A stretch of DNA of 64,000 nt from assembly GCA_029256185.1 (NCBI GenBank), contig JAQSYI010000023.1, forward strand, positions 38,312-102,311, given 5' to 3'. Both the position numbers and the translations under genes were made by a program. The notes under the pieces were generated by a model. That model was not told the origin of the DNA. It worked only from the letters and a program-made list of their open reading frames with translations, and made no database searches. This DNA comes from Paenibacillaceae bacterium (lineage in GTDB: Bacteria; Bacillota; Bacilli; Paenibacillales; NBRC-103111). Positions 8,706-16,334 of this stretch are shown here, one piece after another. Within the stretch, counting starts at the first letter, position 1. Each line of letters starts with the position of its first letter.

Positions 8706-10271
8706 CTATTCATCGACCAGCCATGTACGCAACAGATTGACGAACTCATCCGGCTTTTTCTTCGCCAGTTGTTCAAGCTGTTTTCTTGCCTGGTTGTCAT
8801 TGGTAAGATTATCAAGGTCAATACTGGGGTACTCCACCTTCGCAGGAAGGGGCGGCACGAACTCTTCTTCCAAAGCCGCTTCTTCTGACCGGCGCCTTCT
8901 GGACGCAATGATAAAGCCGCCTGCTGCGGCCAGGACTACAGCACCCAGTCCGATTCCGCCGTACAGCAGCCAGTTGTTGCGCGCTGTTTCGGCAGGAGAT
9001 GCCGAAGCGGCAAACGTTTCGTCTAAGACGGTTACCTTGGCTGTCAGCTCTTCATTGGTATATGTGCGCCCATTGTTGGCAAGCGACGTGCTCACCAGGC
9101 TGGTCAACATTCTCTGAATAAGCGTTTTGGTTTCATCAGTCAGATTGGCGCTTCTGTTAAGTGCCACGCTGACCATCAAGTCGTTCACAAAAAACGGCTG
9201 TGACTCAATATCTTCTTTGATATGGTTAAAATCGTAGTTATAAATCCGCGTTGATTCATCCGAAGTGGAATTCCCCCCGGCAGAGCCTGACGGATAAGTG
9301 GGAACATCGGTTTCTCCCGTGCCCGTCACTCCCCCGTCGGGAGTGTTGGTGGAAGACTTCTCCGTTACCTGGGAGCTCACTACAATACCGTTCTCCCCGT
9401 TGACCGGAGTCACCATGTTGCTGCTTCTGGTCTTCTTATCATAGTTCAATGTAGCTACAACCATGGGCAGCACGTTGTTCTGGCCCGCAATGGGACCTAA
9501 CTGCTTCATGATCTCCTTGCGCAAATCCTGCTCGAAATCCCGCTTGATCTGGAATTGCTGGGTCGCAATAGTCCCGGCGTTCACTTGGCCGCTGCTGGAC
9601 TTGGAGTACGGCAGCAAGTCGCCGTTCTGGTCAGAGATCGAAATATTGTCCACTGTAAGATTCTCGACACTTTTCGACACAAGAAGATACATGGTGTCAA
9701 TCTTATTCTGGTCCAATGTATAGCCGGGCTTGGTGTTGATCATGACCGAAGCGGTCGGAGGCTGGACTTCGCGGAGAAATACGCCTTCGTCTTGCTTGGT
9801 AACGAGAACCTTGGAACTGGCAATTGCTACATTGGTGTTAATCAGCTGCTCTAATTCGCCTTGCAGCGCTTCAAGCTCCATAATGCGAGATTGTGCGTCC
9901 GTCTTACCGAAGATGCTGCTCTCCCGGAATACGCCCCAACCGATGGAGCCGCTCTTGGTCAGCCCCGCCCCTACTACATCCACCTTCACCTTGGCTACCA
10001 TATTGCGCGGAACGCCGATGGTCTTGCCGTCCTCGCTCATCTTATAGGGGATGCTGCTGTCGGTGAGATACTTGGTAATAGCAGAAGCGTCCGTCGGTTG
10101 AAGATCCGTAAATGCAGCGGCATATTCAACTTTAGAATTATTATAGACTACCAATACAATCGTCAAAACCATGGCAATCAGCGTGCCGATAATCATCATT
10201 TTGGAAGTACGGTTGAATTTATTCCAAAATTGCCTTGCTCCGTTCCAATACTGGAGCATCCTCTCATTCAA
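8706..10271 (-). CDS. fliF: Flagellar MS-ring protein FliF
   Basis: A 521-residue MS-ring protein with two membrane helices (about residues 24-44 and 433-455) flanking the ring-building periplasmic domains (YAAAFTDLQPTDASAITKYL; FDFNHIKEDIE-like region) and a C-terminal tail that binds FliG (ARKQLEQLAKKKPDEFVNLL). It is the first scaffold of the basal body. The TTG at 10271 has GAGGTGA eight bases upstream; an ATG four codons later has no usable spacing. Confidence 0.96.
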   Translation of the reverse strand: MNERMLQYWNGARQFWNKFNRTSKMMIIGTLIAMVLTIVLVVYNNSKVEYAAAFTDLQPTDASAITKYLTDSSIPYKMSEDGKTIGVPRNMVAKVKVDVVGAGLTKSGSIGWGVFRESSIFGKTDAQSRIMELEALQGELEQLINTNVAIASSKVLVTKQDEGVFLREVQPPTASVMINTKPGYTLDQNKIDTMYLLVSKSVENLTVDNISISDQNGDLLPYSKSSSGQVNAGTIATQQFQIKRDFEQDLRKEIMKQLGPIAGQNNVLPMVVATLNYDKKTRSSNMVTPVNGENGIVVSSQVTEKSSTNTPDGGVTGTGETDVPTYPSGSAGGNSTSDESTRIYNYDFNHIKEDIESQPFFVNDLMVSVALNRSANLTDETKTLIQRMLTSLVSTSLANNGRTYTNEELTAKVTVLDETFAASASPAETARNNWLLYGGIGLGAVVLAAAGGFIIASRRRRSEEAALEEEFVPPLPAKVEYPSIDLDNLTNDNQARKQLEQLAKKKPDEFVNLLRTWLVDE

Positions 10272-10318
10272 CTTTTGTCACCTCATCCGCTAGCACTCTC
10301 AGGTTTCATGCGCTAGGA

Positions 10319-10627
10319 TCAAATTTGCATTCTCATGATGTCCTGGTATGCTTCAATCACCTTGTTGCGGATTTGGACGGTCATTTCCAACCCTACGGAT
10401 AAACGTTCTGCATTAATCACAAGCTGGTGGGCATCTACCGCATCTCCGCGGATAAACTGGTCATTCAGAACTTCAACAGCTTGCTCCTGCGCCGATAATT
10501 GGGTCATTGCATTATTAAGCATATTGCCAAATGACTGGCCGAGCTCGGCGGCTCCTGTCTGCGAATCTTCCTTGGGCTGAACCTGCTTCAGGAATGATGC
10601 GGGCTGCAATCCGATTTTCGTTATCAT
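10319..10627 (-). CDS. fliE: Flagellar hook-basal body complex protein FliE
   Basis: This 102-residue helical protein links the MS ring to the rod. The family core is visible as SFGNMLNNAMTQLSAQEQAV, then DQFIRGDAVDAHQLVINAER and LEMTVQIRNKVIEAYQDIMR near the end. GGGGGA precedes the ATG by nine bases. It sits between flgC and fliF as in Bacillus. Confidence 0.94.
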   Translation of the reverse strand: MITKIGLQPASFLKQVQPKEDSQTGAAELGQSFGNMLNNAMTQLSAQEQAVEVLNDQFIRGDAVDAHQLVINAERLSVGLEMTVQIRNKVIEAYQDIMRMQI

Positions 10628-10646
10628 CCGTAGTTATCCCCCTTGA

Positions 10647-11099
10647 TTATTTGCCGATTTCCAGCGCTTTGGTGATCATGGCTTTGGAAGCGTTCAGTGC
10701 GGTGACGTTGGCTTCGTAAGAACGTGTCGCCGACATCATGTCCACCATTTCCTTCAGCATGTCCACGTTGGGAAGAAGCACGAAGCCGTTCTCGTCGGCG
10801 TCAGGGTGGGTGGGATTGTACACTTGCTTGAAGGGTGCGGTATCCTCCGTGATCTTGCTTACCCTCACGCCTTCTCCCACAGCCTTGCCGGACATGGTAT
10901 CGGACAGCACCTGGGCGAAAGAGGCATTCTGTTTGGTTTCGAAGGAAACAATTTTGCGCTGATAGGGCTCCCACTTGCCGTTAACCAGCTTGCCGCGGGT
11001 CGTGTCGGCATTGGCCATGTTGGAGGCGATAACGTCCATACGCAGACGCTGTGCTGTAAGCGCCGAGCTGCTGATGTCAAATCCGTTGGTTAGCTTCAT
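10647..11099 (-). CDS. flgC: Flagellar basal body rod protein FlgC
   Basis: A 150-residue rod protein with the rod signature SALTAQRLRMDVIASNMANA near the N-terminus and the C-terminal coiled-coil helix (NVDMLKEMVDMMSATRSYEA). FlgC polymerises in the proximal rod next to FlgB. It follows flgB by six bases. Nothing unusual is seen. Confidence 0.96.
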   Translation of the reverse strand: MKLTNGFDISSSALTAQRLRMDVIASNMANADTTRGKLVNGKWEPYQRKIVSFETKQNASFAQVLSDTMSGKAVGEGVRVSKITEDTAPFKQVYNPTHPDADENGFVLLPNVDMLKEMVDMMSATRSYEANVTALNASKAMITKALEIGK

Positions 11100-11105
11100 C
11101 CCTCG

Positions 11106-11507
11106 TTATCTCCCTCCAATAGCGGTCTTAAGATTGCGTATATCATGGGATACCTGCTGGGCAATCACATTATACCTTAGCTGGTTCTTGGCCAAAAGCG
11201 ACATCTCGGCATCGATATCCACATTGTTTAAGTTATTGTTCATTACCGAGGTCTGGTCTTGAATCACTTGAGGCTCGACGGCTGTTGACTGATAGCCGAT
11301 GGGTATATGTTTGGGGTTGGTTCTCTTGCCCGCAAGGGAGCTTTGATTCATTTGCTGGTTCAGAAGCTCTTCAAACCGCACGTCAGACCTTTTGAATTCA
11401 GGCGTGTCGATATTTGCAATATTATTAGCGGACACCTTTTGACGCAATACTGCAACGTCCAACATCTGTTCCATCCTGTTAAAACTGGCGGAATTCAATA
11501 GATTCAT
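11106..11507 (-). CDS. flgB: Flagellar basal body rod protein FlgB
   Basis: A 133-residue proximal rod protein containing LRQKVSANNIANIDTPEFKR, the classical flagellar rod motif, and a C-terminal helix (EMSLLAKNQLRYNVIAQQVS). It is the first gene of the flagellar operon here. A terminator for codY and a promoter candidate lie in the 248 bases upstream, so the operon probably starts its own transcript. Confidence 0.96.
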   Translation of the reverse strand: MNLLNSASFNRMEQMLDVAVLRQKVSANNIANIDTPEFKRSDVRFEELLNQQMNQSSLAGKRTNPKHIPIGYQSTAVEPQVIQDQTSVMNNNLNNVDIDAEMSLLAKNQLRYNVIAQQVSHDIRNLKTAIGGR

Positions 11508-11591
11508 CAGGCCTCAACCTACCTTTAGGCATAGATTAACGTAATATATTCAACAGCTTTATTGCAAACTCCTCTTTCTTTCGACAAAGTT

Positions 11592-11621
11592 TTTATATTA
11601 ATTTTTTGCTAAACTTGTCAT
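11592..11621 (-). promoter_or_regulatory. Candidate sigma-A-type promoter of the flagellar operon
   Basis: On the minus strand ATGACA (11616-11621) and TATAAA (11592-11597) are separated by 18 bases in an AT-rich stretch. Each box matches the consensus at five of six positions. It lies about 85 bases before flgB and downstream of the codY terminator. A CodY site is possible by analogy with Bacillus but I could not identify one. Confidence 0.45.
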
Positions 11622-11684
11622 ATCATGCAGAACACGCAAGTATCAGCTTCATAAAGCATGCAAAAAAATGGCAAAATATACAAT

Positions 11685-11719
11685 AAGAAAAAAGCCCTAT
11701 CTTTACGGAGATAGGACTT
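11685..11719 (-). terminator. Rho-independent terminator after codY
   Basis: The arms CCTATCT (11696-11702) and AGATAGG (11709-11715) pair over a 6-base loop, with three further pairs beyond one mismatch, and a T-rich run follows on the minus strand. It separates the hslVU-codY transcript from the flagellar operon. Confidence 0.8.
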
Positions 11720-11755
11720 GACTTTATAAAAATTAATTAAACTATCCGGGACTTC

Positions 11756-12535
11756 TTACGCTTGACGCTTATCCAGCTCTGTGATCAATTGATCATTGAG
11801 AATTTTGATATAGGTCCCTTTCATTCCGAGGGAGCGGGTTTCAATGACACCCGCGCTCTCCAGCTTGCGCAGAGCGTTGACGATCACGGAGCGGGTAATG
11901 CCCACCCGGTCGGCGATCTTGCTTGCCACCAGAAGCCCTTCCTTGCCTTTAAGCTCGTCGAATATATGCTCCACCGCCTCCAGTTCACTGAAGGACAAAG
12001 ATCCTACTGCTACTTGGACAATGGCCTTGCGGCGGGCCTCAATCTCACTTTCCTCCGCCCGCTCCCGCAAAATCTCCATTCCCACCACCGTCGCCCCGTA
12101 TTCAGCCAATATCAGATCATCCTCACCGAAGGGCTGGTCGGTTCTGGCCAACAGCAAGGTGCCCAACCGGTCCCCTCCTCCCATAATCGGGATCACCGTC
12201 AGGAATTTCTGCTCGAACAGAAGCTGAATCTGACCTGTTATATAATGATAGGGATTTTCCTCATCCACATTGGAGCTGGTTTCCTCAATCCGCAGAAGCA
12301 GCTGGTTCTGCTCCGCGGTGAGCCTTTTGTCCTGATACAAGAGGCGGTTCAGTTCTTCGGAATGAAAAGTCCCGGCCAAAGCGCACCCCAGAATCTTCCC
12401 CTTGCGGCTCATCACATACACATTGCCCACCATGGAATCCCGCAAAACCTCCGCCATCTCCATAAAGGAAAGCGCTTTTCCTGCCGCTCGCTGCAAAAGG
12501 CGATTCAATCTTCTTGTCTTTGAAAGCAATAGCAT
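11756..12535 (-). CDS. codY: GTP- and branched-chain amino acid-sensing global repressor CodY
   Basis: A 259-residue CodY: N-terminal GAF domain that binds isoleucine/valine (SFMEMAEVLRDSMVGNVYVM to about 155), linker helix, and C-terminal winged HTH with the strongly conserved ASKIADRVGITRSVIVNALR recognition region. CodY represses amino acid uptake and biosynthesis, motility and competence genes when nutrients are plentiful. It follows hslU by 33 bases with AGGAGG before the ATG, the same linkage as in Bacillus. Confidence 0.98.
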   Translation of the reverse strand: MLLLSKTRRLNRLLQRAAGKALSFMEMAEVLRDSMVGNVYVMSRKGKILGCALAGTFHSEELNRLLYQDKRLTAEQNQLLLRIEETSSNVDEENPYHYITGQIQLLFEQKFLTVIPIMGGGDRLGTLLLARTDQPFGEDDLILAEYGATVVGMEILRERAEESEIEARRKAIVQVAVGSLSFSELEAVEHIFDELKGKEGLLVASKIADRVGITRSVIVNALRKLESAGVIETRSLGMKGTYIKILNDQLITELDKRQA

Positions 12536-12568
12536 GCTCTAAATCCTCCTAATACCATTTCCCGGCTG

Positions 12569-13963
12569 TTACAAAATGTATTGGCTCAAGTCCCTGTTTC
12601 TCGCAATATCGGCCAGTTTCTCCCGGACGTATTCCGGAGTTACCTCGAAGTTCTCCAACTGAATGTCCGGCGCTTCAAAGGACAGGTCCTCCAGCAGCTT
12701 CTCCAATATCGTATGAAGCCTGCGGGCCCCGATATTTTCCGTGTTCTGGTTCACCTCAACGGCGATTTGCGCCAATTCGTCAATGGCGGCATCCGTAAAG
12801 GTGATCTGGATCCCCTCCGTGGCGAGCAGCGCCGTATACTGCTTGGTCAGCGCATTCTCCGGTTCCTTCAGGATTCTGACAAAATCAACATGGTTCAAAC
12901 TGTTAAGCTCCACCCGGATGGGGAAGCGTCCTTGCAGCTCCGGAATCAGATCAGAGGGCTTGGCGATATGAAACGCGCCTGCCGCAATGAAAAGGACATA
13001 GTCCGTTTTGACCGGGCCGTACTTGGTCATAATGGTCGATCCCTCAACAATAGGCAATATATCCCGCTGTACGCCCTCGCGGGATACATCCGGACCGCTG
13101 CCCTTGCCCACACTGGCTACCTTGTCGATTTCATCGATGAAGATGATGCCCGACTGCTCCGCGCGGTTAACCGACTCGGCAATCACCTCATCCATATCCA
13201 TCAGCTTCTGGGCTTCCTCCTGGGTGAGCACCTTGCGGGCTTCCCTGACCGGCAGCTTCCGCTTCTTCGTCTTCTTGGGCATCAGGCTGCTGAACATCTC
13301 CTGCATGTTCATGCCCATCTGGTCATTGCCCTGTCCGCCCAGCATATCAAGCATGGATGGAGCATGGTCCTCCACCTCAATCTCGATCTGCTCATTCTCC
13401 AACTCGCCCCGCAAGAGCCGCTCTTTCATGGCAGACCGGCTTGACGCCACATGGGAGTCCACACTCTCCGGCTCAGGCTCCTGTTCCTTCTGGCCGCCGA
13501 ACAGCATTTCCAGCGGATTGCGCCCCGGCTTGGAGCGGGAAGGCCCTGGAACCAGAAGATGGAGGATGCGCTCTTCGGCCAGCTTGCCTGCCTTGTCCTT
13601 GAGCTTCTCGGTTTTCTCGGCCTTCACCATCCGGATCGCCGTCTCCACCAAATCGCGCACCATGGATTCCACATCCCGGCCCACATAGCCCACTTCGGTG
13701 AATTTGGTCGCTTCCACCTTCACAAAAGGAGCGTTGACCAGTTTGGCCAGCCTGCGGGCGATCTCGGTCTTGCCCACGCCTGTAGGACCAATCATCAGCA
13801 TATTTTTGGGAATGACTTCATCTCTCATGCCCTCATCAAGCAAACTCCTGCGGTACCGGTTCCGCAGCGCGACTGCCACGGATTTCTTCGCTTGCTTCTG
13901 TCCGACGATATACTTATCCAATTCTGAAACGATTTCCCTCGGGGTGAGCGGTGCCGCCTTCAT
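12569..13963 (-). CDS. hslU: ATP-dependent protease ATPase subunit HslU (ClpY)
   Basis: A 464-residue AAA+ unfoldase with the N-terminal PREIVSELDKYIVGQKQAKK motif, Walker A GPTGVGKTE (about residue 60), an inserted I-domain (about 110-245, charged and Met/Gln-rich), Walker B IIFIDEIDKVA and the sensor/arginine finger region GRFPIRVEL. It unfolds substrates for the HslV peptidase. hslV lies 18 bases upstream in the same operon. Confidence 0.97.
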   Translation of the reverse strand: MKAAPLTPREIVSELDKYIVGQKQAKKSVAVALRNRYRRSLLDEGMRDEVIPKNMLMIGPTGVGKTEIARRLAKLVNAPFVKVEATKFTEVGYVGRDVESMVRDLVETAIRMVKAEKTEKLKDKAGKLAEERILHLLVPGPSRSKPGRNPLEMLFGGQKEQEPEPESVDSHVASSRSAMKERLLRGELENEQIEIEVEDHAPSMLDMLGGQGNDQMGMNMQEMFSSLMPKKTKKRKLPVREARKVLTQEEAQKLMDMDEVIAESVNRAEQSGIIFIDEIDKVASVGKGSGPDVSREGVQRDILPIVEGSTIMTKYGPVKTDYVLFIAAGAFHIAKPSDLIPELQGRFPIRVELNSLNHVDFVRILKEPENALTKQYTALLATEGIQITFTDAAIDELAQIAVEVNQNTENIGARRLHTILEKLLEDLSFEAPDIQLENFEVTPEYVREKLADIARNRDLSQYIL

Positions 13964-13981
13964 CCTAATCCCTCCCGGTGA

Positions 13982-14524
13982 TCAGTCGATTTCCTCAACA
14001 ATAATGTTGTGGTTGGTGAATACGCAGATATCCGCGGCGATCTCCAGTGCGGATCTGGCCATCTCTTTGGCCTCCAATTGGCCGGCGTGGCGTTTTAACG
14101 CGCGTCCTGCTGCCAGGGCGAAGGTTCCTCCCGAGCCGATCGCCAGTATTCCGTCATCCGGCTCAATGATTTCCCCATTGCCCGAAACGAGGAGCAGTCC
14201 GCTCTTATCCATGACGATCATCATGGCCTCCAGCCGCCTGAGAACACGGTCGGAGCGCCATTCCTTAGCCAACTCCACGGCGGCGCGCTGCAGATTGCCC
14301 TGATGCTCCTCCAGCTTCCCTTCGAACTTCTCGAACAAGGTGATAGCGTCCGCTACAGAGCCTGCGAAGCCGGCAAGAACCTGGCCGCGGTACAGCCGGC
14401 GCACCTTCTTGGCATGCCCCTTCATCACCATGCTGTTCCCGAACGTAACCTGGCCGTCTCCGGCAATGGCTCCTTTGCCATTGTGGCGGACGGCAAAAAT
14501 CGTTGTAGCATGAAAATCGCCCAT
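13982..14524 (-). CDS. hslV: ATP-dependent protease proteolytic subunit HslV (ClpQ)
   Basis: A 180-residue proteasome-beta-type peptidase. The sequence opens MGDFHATTIFAVRHNGKGAI, so the catalytic threonine would be Thr7 after removal of a six-residue leader. Bacillus subtilis ClpQ is reported to use an N-terminal serine at position 2, but here that residue is Gly, so the leader must be processed at A6-T7. Core motifs include GDGQVTFGN and GSGGTFALAAGRAL. It heads the hslV-hslU-codY cluster. Confidence 0.96.
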   Translation of the reverse strand: MGDFHATTIFAVRHNGKGAIAGDGQVTFGNSMVMKGHAKKVRRLYRGQVLAGFAGSVADAITLFEKFEGKLEEHQGNLQRAAVELAKEWRSDRVLRRLEAMMIVMDKSGLLLVSGNGEIIEPDDGILAIGSGGTFALAAGRALKRHAGQLEAKEMARSALEIAADICVFTNHNIIVEEID

Positions 14525-14776
14525 GTGCGGCTTCCTCCCTTATGAATGATGCCATGCGCGGGAAAACCCCGTGGGCAGGCCACAAAAGGACCAGCCTTGC
14601 AACGGGGCTTGCATACGCCAAAAAAAGGATTCGCTTTTTCCGCATCTAAGCGGAAGTTCTCATCACCGGACAGAATACTTGCCTGACGCGTTCTTCTGGT
14701 GTCAAGATGTCGAATATTCCGGCGGTTAAATAATTCAGCTAAAGCGCAACATGCTTATAGTACCACAGCCAATGTT
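14525..14776 (-). other. hslV leader region; xerC absent
   Basis: No gene was found in these 252 bases. In Bacillus and many relatives xerC (codV) lies between trmFO and hslV; here it is missing. A TTGACA is present on the minus strand near 14700 but lacks a properly spaced -10 box, so I cannot assign the hslV promoter. Confidence 0.6.
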
Positions 14777-16108
14777 TCAGTTACAAGGGAGATCATCCGC
14801 CGCTGCCACAAAATTCTGAATTGTCCGAATTGATCGTTCGACCAGTTGCTCATTTTTCAGCTTCTTGTTCTTGATCCGCTCTCCCAACGGGGGCAGCAGG
14901 CCGAAGTTGGCATTCATCGGCTGGAATTGATTGGACTCCGTAGAGACAATATAAGCGGCCATACTGCCGATGGATGTCTCCGGCGAGAGTTCATAAGGAT
15001 CTAACCCTCTCGCCAGCCTGGAGGCGTTGAGACCGGCCACAAGTCCTGAAGCAGCGGATTCCACATAGCCCTCCACCCCCGTCATCTGTCCGGCGAACAG
15101 CAGGGTATCTCTGGTCTTGAACTGGTAAGTGGGGCGCAGCAGCTTCGGTGAATTGATGAACGTATTGCGGTGCATCACTCCATAGCGGACAAATTCCGCC
15201 TGCTCCAGTCCCGGAATAAGCGAGAAGACCCGCTTCTGCTCCCCCCATTTGAGATGAGTCTGGAACCCTACCAGATTGAACAGAGTGCCCGCGGCGTTAT
15301 CCTGCCGCAGTTGTACAACGGCATGGGGCATTTTTCCAGTGTGTGGATTAATGAGACCTACCGGCTTCATCGGTCCGAACAGAACGGTTTGTCTGCCCCG
15401 CCGCGCCATAATTTCAATGGGCATGCAGCCCTCAAAGTATATCTCTTTCTCGAATTCCTTGACGGGAGCCGCCTCAGCCGCAATCAGCTCGTCATAGAAG
15501 CGGTTGAACTCCTCTTCCGTCATGGGGCAGTTGAGATAAGCCGCCTCTCCTTTATCATAACGGGAAGCCAGATAAACTTTGTCCATATCAATGGAATCCT
15601 TCTCCACAATCGGGGCCGCCGCGTCATAGAAATACAGGTATTCTTCACCGGTTAACTTCTTTAATTCCTGAGACAGCGCCGGTGAGGTGAGCGGGCCGGA
15701 GGCCACGATGACGATTCCCTCCCGGGGAAACTCGCGCAGCTCCTCGTTTCTTACCTCCACCAGAGGGTGGTTGCGCAGCGCTTGCGTTACCCCGGCCGAG
15801 AAGCCGTCGCGGTCTACCGCCAGCGCTCCTCCTGCCGGCACAGCGTGTTTATCCGCCTGCCGCATGATCAGGGACCCCAGCATGCGCATCTCTTCTTTCA
15901 ACAGGCCGACTGCATTGGTTAATCCGTTGGCACGCAAGGAATTGCTGCATACCAGTTCGGCGAACTGGGCGGTGACATGGGCCGGGGTCTTCTGGACCGG
16001 CCTCATCTCATACAGAATTACGGGAATGCCGCGGCTGACCAATTGCCATGCAGCCTCGCTTCCGGCAAGTCCTGCTCCTATTATTGTTACTGGTTGAAAC
16101 GAAGACAC
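14777..16108 (-). CDS. trmFO: Folate-dependent tRNA (uracil-54-C5)-methyltransferase TrmFO
   Basis: About 443 residues. It makes ribothymidine at U54 of tRNA using methylenetetrahydrofolate and FAD. The N-terminus has the dinucleotide fold VTIIGAGLAGSEAAW; other family blocks are FAELVCSNSLRANGLTNAVG, YFYDAAAPIVEKDSIDMDKV and MTGVEGYVESAASGLVAG. The frame is open for 21 codons further, but AAGGAG lies seven bases before GTG 16108 and the family begins just before VTIIGAG, so I use that start. Confidence 0.96.
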   Translation of the reverse strand: MSSFQPVTIIGAGLAGSEAAWQLVSRGIPVILYEMRPVQKTPAHVTAQFAELVCSNSLRANGLTNAVGLLKEEMRMLGSLIMRQADKHAVPAGGALAVDRDGFSAGVTQALRNHPLVEVRNEELREFPREGIVIVASGPLTSPALSQELKKLTGEEYLYFYDAAAPIVEKDSIDMDKVYLASRYDKGEAAYLNCPMTEEEFNRFYDELIAAEAAPVKEFEKEIYFEGCMPIEIMARRGRQTVLFGPMKPVGLINPHTGKMPHAVVQLRQDNAAGTLFNLVGFQTHLKWGEQKRVFSLIPGLEQAEFVRYGVMHRNTFINSPKLLRPTYQFKTRDTLLFAGQMTGVEGYVESAASGLVAGLNASRLARGLDPYELSPETSIGSMAAYIVSTESNQFQPMNANFGLLPPLGERIKNKKLKNEQLVERSIRTIQNFVAAADDLPCN

Positions 16109-16182
16109 AAAACCACTCCTTATCCTGGAATAACTTGTCTTGTTATATTGCCTGGCCCGGGCAACCGCCAATAACGAAACTG

Positions 16183-16213
16183 GGCAGGCTGCGCATTAGG
16201 GGCGCAGCCTGCC
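16183..16213 (-). terminator. GC-rich hairpin downstream of topA
   Basis: GGCAGGCTGCGC (16183-16194) and its exact complement (16202-16213) form a 12-bp stem with a 7-base loop about 120 bases after the topA stop. There is no real T-run on either side, so it may be an mRNA-stabilising or Rho/NusA-dependent end rather than a classic terminator. Confidence 0.5.
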
Positions 16214-16334
16214 GCAGACGGTGGCTTCCTTGTCTGAATCCGCCTTGCTCCTGCCAATCAGGCGCCGATATGCTGTCCGCAGCATACGCCGGTACGGCAT
16301 TCCTTCGCGTACAACGCGCCTTGATCCGGCAACA

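Noticed and set aside
16183..16213. Classic terminator of topA
   Set aside because: The stem is perfect but there is no T-run; listed only as a hairpin.
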